A stretch of 64,000 nt of DNA from Diplocarpon mali (taxonomy: Eukaryota > Ascomycota > Leotiomycetes > Helotiales > Drepanopezizaceae), in assembly GCA_024741835.1 (NCBI GenBank), contig JAENRP010000041.1, positions 1 to 64,000 of the forward strand, written 5' to 3'. The position numbers and the translations under genes were made by a program. Under the pieces are notes generated by a model, which had not been told where the DNA came from, made no database searches, and was given only the letters and a program-made list of their open reading frames with translations. The stretch's first letter is position 1. Every line of letters starts with the position of its first letter. Shown piece after piece: positions 37,049-47,311 of the stretch.

Positions 37049-37217
37049 GAGTATAGTATTAGTTGGCTAAGAGCATTGGAACGTCGAGTCAGGTTGTATA
37101 ACGCGTATAGGCAAGGGAGAATAAATGAAAAATAGTAGTAAAACCTCTTTAAGAAGTCTTTAAACATAGTAGATTTTTGATCATTTGCTCCTAAGAGTTG
37201 CGAATAGTGCTAATAAC

Positions 37218-37389
37218 TATCGTACTATATTTAGAGGTAGATTCTTAATAGTGGCAGAAGCTTGTAAAATTCTACTCTAACTATATACCTAAGCTCCCTT
37301 TATAGAAGTGCTCCGTGGCCACTTCAGGGGTATATTACATAAGCCAGTCCTCAGAGGCCTCAGTGCCTGAGGCTCCTCATGGCGCAACA
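37218..37389 (-). repeat. Copia-A 5' LTR
   Basis: 172 bp. On the minus strand it starts TGTTGCGCCATGAGG, and on the plus strand it is followed by TSD ACAAC. Its right half is nearly free of RIP, which gives a reference for the mutated left LTR. Confidence 0.9.
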
Positions 37390-37864
37390 ACAACCTTATA
37401 CTAATAGCTGCATATTGTCAGATGGAAATTCAAGGAGCTTTGTCTTGTGATAGTATACTTATGCTTATACTTCCTCTCCATACGGGCTTTTATTTCTTCC
37501 CCAAGCATAGTAGAAACGAAAACCCGCTAACTGCCACCCTATCGCAGAAGAGTATTCACTGGATAAAACAATATATTTTTATGTTCGGAGTTCACTAGGC
37601 CCAAACTCCCACTAATTACTACTCTACCCTAGGAGGGTATCTACTTACTAAAGCATAACAGTTTCAGGACCTTTCTCAAATCTCATGGCCTAACTTCAGG
37701 TTTTACACTATTCTGGGTCATAATGATTAAAGTATATTTTAATTTGATATGTCTATGTTATTGCCTGATAAGGCTAGAAGTTGGAGTTAGAAAACGGCCT
37801 CGGCAGCGGTCCAGCCAACTCTAGCTCCCTTGAGATTATGCATTACTTCTGTACATCAGCGTAT

Positions 37865-38575
37865 TATTGTTATTATTCTTTCCCTTTTAACATACTATAT
37901 TCGTTCTAAACTATATAGCATGAGCGAAGAACGCTATAGTCGGATTAGGTATAAGGAGAAGACTAGTACAGAAAACTCCTTCTGAATCAGTATTTAGCCT
38001 ATTATACTTGTAATTTCCGATTCGTTAGATCAAAGTCTAATCTATACTTTGGTTAATAGTTATTTCCTTTCAGTCTCGAGCGAGTACGTTCTTGAAAGAT
38101 GCCTTAATAAATAAAGTCGCCTTAGGATCTCAATTATAGGATAAGCCCTTTACGCCCATAGCGGCTATTTATTTAGCTACATCAAGCGTTTTTCTAGTAG
38201 GCGGCGGCTATCGATCGTAAAATTCCTTATCGACTTTTACAAGGGAAATTCTTTAAAACGTGTGCTTTTCCTTCTTTCTCCCTCGTATATAATATAGTTC
38301 GCCTTTTCCCCCCTTTATATTCTTAATTAAGCCTTCCCTGTAAGTATACGTGTATATTTGAATAATCCTAGAGTACGCAAGTAGAGGTCGAAAGCAAAGA
38401 GTATTCGTAGAAGAGGTAGTATAGAAAAATTTTTAGTCCGAAGCTTTAGAAAGTTCTAGCTTTATTCGACTCGGGATTTGACATTCCATAGTCGAATAGA
38501 CTCAATCTCGGTTCTGCAGACTCTTTAAGAGAATCTGCAGGTTTGTAGGAGACACCACGTATAGGTAATGAGTCG
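37865..38575 (+). repeat. Dispersed repeat family R1, copy 1
   Basis: About 0.7 kb with no coding potential. It begins near GTTCTAAACTATATAGC and ends near CTTTAAGAGAATCTGCAGG. Shared landmarks with the other copies, in order: ACTCCTT; the GCGAGTACGTTCTT block; AAATAAAGTCGCCT; CATAGCGGCTATTTATT; TTGAATAATCCTAGAGTAC; and TAGCTTTATTCGACT. No LTR structure, TIR or target duplication was found, so the element type is unknown. The limits are approximate. Confidence 0.7.
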
Positions 38576-38833
38576 TCGTCTTTCTCAATGTATCATTAAT
38601 ATCGCTAAATTATATAAAAATCGAATGAGTTTCAGCACACAGCCCCCTTATCAAATCTTTGTTACGGAATTGTGAAAAACGCGATTGAATCGCCAAATAC
38701 ATGTTTCAAAACACATCATAACAGAGTAAGGCGTATGAGCTTTGAGCGGTTATTACTTTCAAGTTAATGACTATCAAGGTTCTAATTCAAGCAGCGGGAC
38801 TCTCCCTTTTGAATGACCTTATCATTTGATTAT

Positions 38834-38997
38834 TGTTGCGCAGTGAAGAGCCTGAAGCTCCAAGAACCTGATTATGTAATTGGCCCCTGAAGTGGCCATG
38901 GAGCAACCCTATTTAGGGAGCTCAGGTATATAGTTAGATTCGAATTTACAAGCTTCTGCTTACCACTTAGAGAAACCCCTAGTTTTACAGCTCAACA
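38834..38997 (+). repeat. Solo LTR of the Copia-A family
   Basis: 164 bp, starting TGTTGCGCAGTGAAG and ending GCTCAACA, with a perfect duplication ATTAT on both sides (38829-38833 and 38998-39002). It matches the Copia-A LTR in the opposite orientation. A solo LTR forms when the two LTRs of a full element recombine. Confidence 0.88.
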
Positions 38998-39480
38998 ATT
39001 ATTTACACGCATAGATAATGTCAATTATATAGAGCTCTCTCATTTGGGTATTAAAACTGCCTATGCACCTAGATCATCATAGCTCTATAAGAACTGGTAT
39101 CCACGTGACTCGTTGACACTACACCTCCGACCTTCGACTATAACCTGGCATTTCTGACACCTCTTAATCCATTGAGCCTTGCACTTAACAATTATTTATA
39201 GAGCTAGAAGAACTTGAGGATAGCGCCCTTTAATACTCGCGAACCTAAGGTTCTTATAAATGGAGATACAACTACTTAAATTCGTCAGAATCAAGTTTTG
39301 GCGATTTGGTTTCTAAGAAAGTTCAAAAATCAAAAATTTAGTTCAAACCTCTACTTTCTATAGTTTCCAAGTAAGCTTCTAGTCCAAAGGGGCCCTAAGT
39401 GTGAACAGTATGCCTTTTTTTTTAGCTGTCGCTCTTTATTATGGCTGCTAGGGGGTGCCCTACCATAGCCTTTGATAAAG
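38998..39480. other. AT-rich, nothing recognised
   Basis: Between the solo LTR and the inverted R1 copy. There is no domain, repeat or RNA gene that I can recognise. Confidence 0.4.
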
Positions 39481-40490
39481 TTATGCAGTATTAATAAGTA
39501 TCCTCTGGTATTGCCAACGAGTCTGCAGATTCTTTACATTCTTTTTAAAGAATGCATAGCTGAGATTAAGTCCTTTCGACTACGAAATAATAAAACCCTA
39601 AGTCGAATAAAGCTGGCACTTTACAGGAGCTTTAGGATTTTTTTTTTCAAATAACACCTCTATAAATACCCTCTAATTTCGACCTATACTTATGTAATTT
39701 AAGATTATTCAAATAAACTGTAGGTTCCGTACCGGTATCGATATTCACATGAAATGAAGTCGAGTAAATAGGTCAAAATGCATATATTATAGAGTCTGTC
39801 AAGTCTCCTTCTATATTGGGTCGAGATAGCACCTTTATACCTCTAAATCACCTCCCCTATTACAATCCTCTAAGCCTATTACGAGCATACCACCGTGGCC
39901 CTCGGATTATAAGACCCTCCGAGGTCCCTCTGAAACCCCTCTGATCGCATATAATATGTCACTATAAGATGACCCTATGAATGAGGGGAACGAGCGCTTC
40001 GACAGGAATCTGCGTACCAACATATATACTAACAATTAAAGGAAAGGATTAACGAATGATATAATAGGGGAAAATGCAGGTTATAGTAGGAGAAAGAAAA
40101 AGAATATAATTCAAAAAAAAAACTGTAAAGTTAATAATAGGCATTACAATTGAGAGCTGCCGCTTATTAGTAAGACGCTTTATATAATCAAATAAATACC
40201 TGCTATTATCGTAAAGGGCTTATCCTAGAATAGAGAACCTAGGGCGACTCTATTTATCAAGACACCTTTTAAGAACGTACTCGCCTAAGACCTAGAAGTA
40301 ACAACTTTCGACTAAGGTATAGGTTAGACTCTTGTATAAGGAATTCGGAATCATAAGTATACTAGGCTAAATAGTAAAGATATAAGGAGTTTTTATACTA
40401 TTTTCTCCTTACATATAAAAAGATAGTACGGCATCTTCTACTTATGCTATATAGTCTAGAACTAATAGAGCATCTTAAAAAGGAAAAAAA
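39481..40490 (-). repeat. Dispersed repeat family R1, copy 2, split by an LTR
   Basis: Minus-strand copy. The head (TTAGTTCTAGACTATATAGC) is near 40470 and runs down to about 40025. The match then resumes at 39716 with TTTGAATAATC and ends near the AAGAATCTGCAG stretch around 39520. The gap is exactly the Copia-C-family LTR at 39719-40022, so the LTR inserted into a pre-existing R1 copy. Confidence 0.75.
39719..40022 (-). repeat. Diverged solo LTR of the Copia-C family
   Basis: 304 bp. On the minus strand it starts TGTTGGTACGCAGATTCC and ends CGGAACCTACA, matching the Copia-C LTR at both ends and at internal landmarks (TATGCGAT, GAGGTATAAAGGT, GTGAATATCGAT). The middle diverges. The flanks TAAAC and TATAT do not match, so no target duplication can be claimed. 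Confidence 0.8.
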
Positions 40491-43208
40491 AACCAAGATC
40501 CTTTACCATAGGCTAAGTGAACACTATATGAGAGTTTACATAATCTTGCAAACGCATATTAAACCACCTTTGGAAACACGCGATTATGGTGTATGTTTGG
40601 CCTGCAACATATACAAATCAATATACAGTAGGCTCTTTCTCGTAGCATCTAATCATGCTTGATCAACAGTTAAGGTAAGCGTCTCAAGCTTGCGAGAGAA
40701 CGTTATGGGGTGAGCAAATTAAAGGGGCGAGGCTGCCCAGATTAGTTTAAGCGTAGAGTCACATTAGAGTACCTATTATACAAATCATATAAAAGTATAT
40801 TTTATCTTACAAGCCTACCAAAAAGTCATGGTATATATGCGGATATCGTCTTTTTAGCCTGCGATAAAGTATTAAGGCAATGATCCTAGTTAAAGGTAGT
40901 CTTTGTCAAGTTTGAAAGTTGAGTTTCTCAAGTAGAAGTTCGAGAGGCTATTTTCACTACCTTTTTTTTATTTCAGAGGCAACACACCAAGTACAACGCA
41001 ATTTCAAATACAGACTCTAGAAGTTGTTTAGTTACAAAATTACCCTGTATATTAGATGCTATCTGGGAGATTTCATATATTGTAACTAGTCAGTGTTTAA
41101 AGAGGGCTATAATTCTTCTATAAATCACTAGATTTTCTACTGTATAAATGGAAAAGCATATAACTAGAGCTTTATAGGGTTTAGGTACTTGAAGACTGAC
41201 GTTTCTTATTGTCGGTTACGCCTCCCCTTTTACCACAATCAAGCCCCTCCTGTGTTAGTAAATGTGAATGATTAGGCTTTTCTTATTATTATATGGGTTA
41301 TAAAAAAACTTGATAATGTATCTTCATATTGCTTCTATATATTTTAGTACTTTAAAACAAGATTAGATATATTAGATAGATTGAAATGTATTCAAATATA
41401 CCTAAGTATTTAATTCAATTGAGATAATAAGGAAACAAGCGTCTCTGATAGTTACAGGTCTTATGACTGTGCAAGAAATTTGGATAGCAATTCCAGGTCC
41501 AAGGATTGCTCCAAGAGTCACCACAAGGCCTTTAACAAGAATCAACAACCAATCAGTTATACTCAACATCAAATAAGAGAGATGGCAGTGTTATAGAGCC
41601 ATAGGGGAAAGCGTGACCGGCAAATAGTTCTTAAGATGACCAGATTATTGAGTTACTAGTGAAATGTGAATATTCGAATATTTACATGTCAACAAAGCTG
41701 GCATTTGGTATACAGTTTACGTATAGAACTGGAACCTATGCCATCAATCAATTGTTAGAGCTACAGTTGGATCTAGTGATTTTGAGTTGCCATACGCGCA
41801 ATATCTACAAAATAAGGGCGCGCTTAGTCCAGTCCAGGTATGTTAGATATAGGTGATTACCCTGATCCTTAATATGAATACTACATTTAGGCTAAAGTTA
41901 GAGGAAAGTAGTAGGATGCTAATAGTTTGCCTATTCCTTCGCCTTCCTATATGAAATAAGCGTTGACACGCATATGGCTCTAGATCTTTACTCTCCTTCC
42001 CTTATTCGATATTCTGTCCTAATAATTAACTTCGAACCTAGCCTAATCTCCAAATCGACTCTTCTATATCTAAAGATACGTCCTTATCATTCATCTACTT
42101 TGTCTATCATCTAACAATAAATGCTTTGGAATTAACAAGGTTCAAGATTATACTGATTTTCCAAGGATTCCTTAGCTTTAAAGTAGACCGCCACCTGAAC
42201 ACTTTAGAACAACAGAACAACATAAAGCGATTCAAACTATCCACCTATCTAAAAGCAAGAGGAATGTAGCAACATGAGTAGATAGAATTTTGATTGCAAG
42301 ATTCAGGATCCTAAGAAAATTCGCCTGGACCAAGCAGGGCCTAAGTACAGAGTAATTCTAGAGTAAGTCTAGTTGAAGTGAAGAGGAAAGACGTATCCAT
42401 TGTTTCAAGTTTAAGGACTCGAGTAACATGTGTTGTTGATTGAGGTACATCAACCTAGTAATATTCACCTTTTTCGACTATGACAAGATATCAGACTGCA
42501 GAATTTTTAGAAGATTGCTATTCCAAGACACCTTAGACGACACATGCTAGATAATCATTGTAACTCGATATCCTCTAATCAACGCATGGTCTTTTACTCT
42601 ACCATCCTAATGTTGCCTGCTGAATGGTTCGAGTCTTCAACAACGCACGAATGACCCGAATGGATCAATCCTTCCAACTCTAACCTTATCTCAACCCCAG
42701 CCCCTTCGTAGGCTCAGGATTCCACTTTATTGCAGGCGTAACCTTGCCAGCACTCCAAACTCCATTTGCAGCGACTTTCATACTTCCACACAGGCCTTGC
42801 TGCGCATGCGACGAAGCAAGGGGTATATGTCATAGCTTCAATCGTATTAAGTCCCTGCTATCTTGGGAATTCGGTATACTGTCACTTATTTTGAATCCCG
42901 TGCTGGCAACTACTCTATGCACATCGAGTAAAGGTCGATACTGACCATGTGGATATCCTAGCTTAAGCTTTGCACCATTCTTTTAAGGGGGTCAAGGAGG
43001 ATAGGTGCTCCAAGTTGATTGCTTTTCGCATCGAGGGTGCGGGGAGACCAGTCGAGTCGAGGCTTTTTTTCCCCCGCAAAATGAGATACGGCATTGGAAA
43101 GGAATCCTGGGAGGTGGCAGGTCCTCGTTTTTGTATAGTCCCTCGAGGTGATAGCTAAGAAGCTGAACATGTACATTAATGCGACGTCGATGAATTTGTT
43201 TATGTAGA
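40491..43208. other. AT-rich region without recognised gene
   Basis: 2.7 kb of AT-rich sequence with only short open frames (72 codons or fewer) and no recognisable motif. Composition becomes more normal from about 42.6 kb. Probably older, unrecognisable repeat relics. Confidence 0.45.
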
Positions 43209-43507
43209 TGTTGGTACGCAGATTCCTGTGCAAGAGGCAAGCTGCCCTCGTTCCTGGGGTCATCCCACACAGCTGTACCATATGCGATATGAGGGGTTTC
43301 GTATGTATTTCGGACGGCTGTTCAGCCGGAGGACTTCGGAAGGATATCCATATGCGGCTAGGAGGGACTACAGGAGGGAGGACATTTATAGGTATAAAGG
43401 TACCATCTCGGTTATGTAGAGATAGACAGATATTACAATAGATTCTTTTTGATAACAAGTACTCAACTATATTCACGTGAATATCGATTACCGGTATAGA
43501 ACCTACA
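43209..43507 (+). repeat. Intact, un-RIPped solo LTR of Copia-C
   Basis: 299 bp, the same length as the Copia-C LTRs, starting TGTTGGTACGCAG and ending AGAACCTACA. A perfect duplication GTAGA flanks it (43204-43208 and 43508-43512). It keeps the G and C bases that are A and T in the LTRs at 28518 and 36244, e.g. TTCCTGTGCAAGAGGCAAG against TTCTTATATAAAAGGCAAG. It therefore escaped, or post-dates, RIP. A 202-codon minus-strand open frame across it is a by-product. Confidence 0.95.
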
Positions 43508-44639
43508 GTAGAAATATATGGAGGGTACAGTGTGTGACTTTTTCGGTTATCTAGAATACATGTCAATCAATAGTTACCTTGCCGAGCAAGAACCCAGTCT
43601 ATCAGCACATCAACCAGTGCAAATACTCCCCTTTTTCAGTGAGCTGCAAACTTATTATTAATTCCACTGATCGGCCTCTCCATGAGAAGAGTTTTCAACC
43701 ACCTAACTAAAACGATTTGAATATCGCTACTCATACCCGAAGCAGAAAGCCGAACTCGAGGCTTGATTTTATAAATATCACGTTTAAAATACAATAAGGA
43801 TTTATTCGTCTATGCTTTCAAACGTCAAGCGTATGAGTTAAAGTAGAGATAGATCAATCGTCGACAAAGCCGAAGGTTTCCTAATACAAAACAAGAAACC
43901 TCTTCAAAAGCCCGAGGAGTTCAGTGGAGAATATCCTTGGCATGGTAGTTCTACCTTTATTACTGTACAAAGTAGGTTTACAGCCCGCTGACAACCAGGA
44001 TTCGTTGAGTTGCCAGAAGACTACGTACGTCACCTGCAACCGCGCTTGGCGGAGATGCGAGCAATTGCGACAATCGATGCACTGTGTGCTATAATTACTT
44101 TAATTAGTATACTTGCTGCAGGCGAAGTAAAATTCAATTGAAAGCATACCTATTTAACCCTTCACAAGTTCTCAAAGCCACTCTTGAGAATACGCCAATA
44201 TAGTGTCAATTTTGCCTGCGATTAAGCATAAAAGAAAGAAAAAAAGAAAAAGAAAAAACGAATCCAAGGTCAAAAATGTCTGTATGGAAGCATTATCATT
44301 TTTTACAGTTCTGACATATTCTAAGCTTGTAATTTATAAATTTGACAGGCCTCAAACCCGTATGTAAAAGAATTAGTGTCTATATATATGTTCACGCGCT
44401 CTCTTTGTAGAATCTCAATCATCAATGTGAGTCAATGCGTCGAAGATGCTTGTTTCGTAATGAAGGTATCATTTTATTGTGAAGTTGGCAGGGTAGAAGT
44501 AATTTTCTTCCTTTAAAATGCTTTATGAGATTTAAACTATATATTACAACTAGGAAATACTATAGTTGTATTAGTTACAAGGAGAAACTAGTGTAAGGAA
44601 TCCATGATTTTACTCTTAGCCTATTTTACCTATAAAGGA
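43508..44639. other. AT-rich region without recognised gene
   Basis: No supported gene or repeat. Contains an A-rich simple run (AAAGAAAGAAAAAAAGAAAA type) near 44230-44260. Confidence 0.4.
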
Positions 44640-45265
44640 CTCTGATTCTTTGAACAATTGTCCAACTCATACCCTGGTTAATAACTATCCCCTTTCGGTC
44701 TAAGGTGAGTATACTCTTAAAGAGGTACTTAGATAAATAGATACGCTTCAAGTTTCTTAGCTTAGGATGAGCCCTCCTTGTTAACAGCGGCTATTTATCT
44801 GATTATATTAAGCGTCTTACTAGCCGGCAGCAGCTGTTAATTATAGCCCTTCTTATAAAACTTAAATTTTCGAAGCTAAAACTTTATTAATGAATGTTTG
44901 AAAGAATAATTCTCCAAGCTAGGGCTACATGTTCGAAGTATATCCTGTGCCTCCCCATTTCCCTCTATATTTTAACCTGCCCTATTCCCTTTTATTCTCA
45001 TTATTAAACCCTTCCTTTACTTATAGGTATATCTCTGAATCATTCTAGAGTACTGACGTCAATGTCAAAAGCAAAGGGTATTTATAAAAGAGGTGGTGAG
45101 AATCTTCGTTTTATAGCTTTTGCAAAGTTATAGCTTTATTCGACTTCAGGTTTAGTATTTCGCAGTTAACGGGACCTTATCTTGGCTCTGCAGTCTCTTT
45201 AAGGATCAGATATGTGAAGAATCTACAAGTTCAAAGACACTACGAACAAGTGTTGACTCGTTATC
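44640..45265 (+). repeat. Dispersed repeat family R1, copy 3
   Basis: Diverged copy in the same orientation as copy 1. It shares ACCCTGGTTAATAACTAT, the GAGTATACTCTTAAAG block, AACAGCGGCTATTTATCTG, AATCATTCTAGAGTACTG, GCAAAGGGTATTTATAAAAG and TAGCTTTATTCGACTTC. The limits are approximate and the left head is missing or unrecognisable. Confidence 0.65.
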
Positions 45266-46024
45266 TCCCAGCAGAGGTAATTATAGTAGTAAGAAAGAAG
45301 TAGATGCACTCTATCTCGATTGGGCCTTGGAGGATCACGTGCACATATTCTCGAGTATATATTTAATTTCTGGAACGATTGATATAAAACGTCGAAAACG
45401 AGCCCTCCTAGACCAACATGGTAAGAGTAAACCGTATAGTAGTCATTGAGCTAAATAAATCGTTCTGGATGCGCTTAGACAGGGGTAAGAGTTATGTAAT
45501 ATCGCTACCACTATTATATAATATAGCACTAGCTCTTACAACGCGAAAGCCGTGTATAGATTCATATAATGTGAGGCTTCAATACAAAACACGAACTTGG
45601 GAGGTGAAGCTGACTCACTGTTGCATTTGTTATTATGATTGTTTTTTTTTTCCAAAATCAGATGATTCAGCTAGAGTACCCCGCTTATAGAGCTCGCAGC
45701 TACTTGCGAGGTACTACTCTGACGCAGGCCAAACAAACACCACATCAGCATGCGTGCAATGGTAGAGCTTTGGTAGGTTAGCAACATTAAGAACACTCCG
45801 TGTAGAGTTTCATTAGCCTGCAACAAAGACAAGGTACAAGTCCCGAAGGTAGGTTGGTAGGTAGGTAGTCAGGTACTTGACAAAATGCAGTTCAAGCTAC
45901 CCCAGGTCTTACTCGCTTAATTCAGACTTTGATGTAAACGCTTCTTGATATAACTCGCGAAATGATTTACTTTGGCTATTCGTAGGGGTCGTCATCTGCT
46001 CGGCAGGTTCATCTACTGAAGTTA
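45266..46024. other. Spacer left of the Tc1/mariner element
   Basis: A 90-codon open frame at 45418 has no recognisable domain and unusual composition, so I do not call a gene. Several AGGTAGGT units occur near 45850-45870. Confidence 0.4.
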
Positions 46025-47309
46025 TACTTAGTATATGCCCGAAATAATATACAAGTGCTATCTGTGCGTAATTCTACCGGTTTCCATTAACAGGGCTTAT
46101 ATATAAGGGGTATAGCTAATGATTTATCTATCACGATTCGCCGCTTTTTATATTAAAAATCAACGCTTTTAATATGGATTCTTCATTTAGTATACCGACT
46201 TTAAAGATACCTATAAAATAGACCTCTTATAATAAACGAGTACGCTATTAGACTCTTTATTTTAATGCCAGTTGGACTTAAGATCAGATCGCCCTTTAAT
46301 TAAACCTTACTCGATATTAAGTTTAATACGCTCTACGGACTCGATTGACTCCTTAATATTATCTTTAAAGCTATAAAGCTTACTTAAATACTCTATAACG
46401 AAAACACCTTATTCAATAGGTTATAGCCTTAAGAGCAAATCAATATACTCCTTAAGCTAATATTCCTTTAATTCTTTATTAAAACGTCGGCTTCTACGCT
46501 ATTTGTATAGCTTTTAAAAAGGAAGGCTTCGTTCGACGAATTGCTTATCGAAAACCAGTCCTTACGTATATAAATCAGATCTCTCGACTTCAATAGGCTA
46601 TTAAGCATAAGGATTGGACTAAAGAGTAATGGTTTTTAATCTTATAAAGTAATAAAACGTAGGTTAATCTTAGGAAATATATAAAGGAATGGATTATACG
46701 AGAAATCGGGTCTTAAGAAGAATATTACCTTAATTATATCGAGGATCGATATTAAAGGAAGATTAGATAGATGTTTTAAGGAATAATATTAGGGAAATAC
46801 GGTCGGCATTAAGGGTTATTTTAGGAAAAGGATTAGGAAACGATAAATGAAGGTTCGTACTTTAGAATTATTATCTTAAAGGTTTAAGAGATTCTATAGT
46901 AATATCCTAAGCTTAAATTCCAATAGGATAATACAAAAGGGCATACTTCTAAATATACTTAATTAGTATTTAAAGCAATCGGGATTACCCCTATCTTTTA
47001 GCCTGCGAATTCTCCTGATTTAAACCTAATTGAGATGGTATAGGATAAAATGAAAGATTATATCAAAGGTAAATATCCAAAGGTTCATCGATCCTATAAG
47101 AGACTATATAAAGCTGTAAAAGAAGCGTAGGAATCGATAATAATTAAAAGGATTAGAGAATTAATTAGGGAAATGCTAGAGAGATATAAAGCTATAATCG
47201 CAGCAGGAGGAGGCTATATAAAATATTAAGGAAATTGTAAAAGCAGCATTGCCAAGTATCTAGTATGCACGGCCTAGAATTGTATATTATTTACCTATAA
47301 TACGAAGTA
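46025..47309 (+). mobile_element. Tc1/mariner DNA transposon, complete but dead
   Basis: 1285 bp, the usual size for the superfamily. The ends are inverted repeats of about 45 bp: the left begins TACTTAGTATATGCCCG; the right end read on the minus strand begins TACTTCGTATTATAGG. Both contain AAATAATATACAA. TA dinucleotides (46023-46024, 47310-47311) flank it as the expected target duplication. It encodes one transposase frame with RIP-type stops. Confidence 0.88.
46174..47229 (+). pseudogene. Tc1/mariner transposase (DDE_3 type), inactivated
   Basis: One frame of 351 codons plus stop, with no frameshift. The N-terminal helix-turn-helix region (FNASWT.DQIALQLNLT) is followed by the LNTL.RKHLI and FKKEGFVRRIAYRKP stretches. 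The catalytic domain shows decay: the first Asp motif, normally WSDETW, has become stop-S-N-K-T-stop (residue 160, GAT to AAT). The second (residue 252, Q.DNTKGHTSKYT) and third (residue 282, SPDLNLIEMV) keep their acidic residues. All substitutions mentioned are G to A or C to T. It cannot make a functional enzyme. Confidence 0.9.
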
Positions 47310-47311
47310 TA

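Larger units (their letters stand above)
9606..37389 (-). mobile_element. Copia-A: outer Ty1/Copia LTR retrotransposon, hosting three others
   Basis: Delimited by two 172-bp LTRs in direct orientation and by identical 5-bp flanks ACAAC (9601-9605 and 37390-37394). On the element's own (minus) strand the LTR begins TGTTGCGC and ends near CACGACA. Removing Copia-B1 and Copia-B2 (with C), plus one copy of each duplication, leaves about 7.5 kb. Coding order on the minus strand is gag, integrase, reverse transcriptase, RNase H, which defines Copia. About 1.3 kb between the end of pol and the 3' LTR carries a remnant ORF on the opposite strand. All coding sequence is broken by RIP-type stops. Confidence 0.9.

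Noticed and set aside
42958..43566. 202-codon minus-strand open frame
   Set aside because: It lies across the solo LTR and its flanks and shows no domain; it is a by-product of an un-RIPped LTR.
45418..45690. 90-codon plus-strand frame
   Set aside because: AT-rich surroundings, no recognisable motif, low-complexity end; coding not supported.
9600..47300. Centromere or rDNA-like region
   Set aside because: The AT-richness is explained by RIPped transposons; no satellite arrays or rRNA/tRNA genes were seen, and a centromere call would need CENP-A data.
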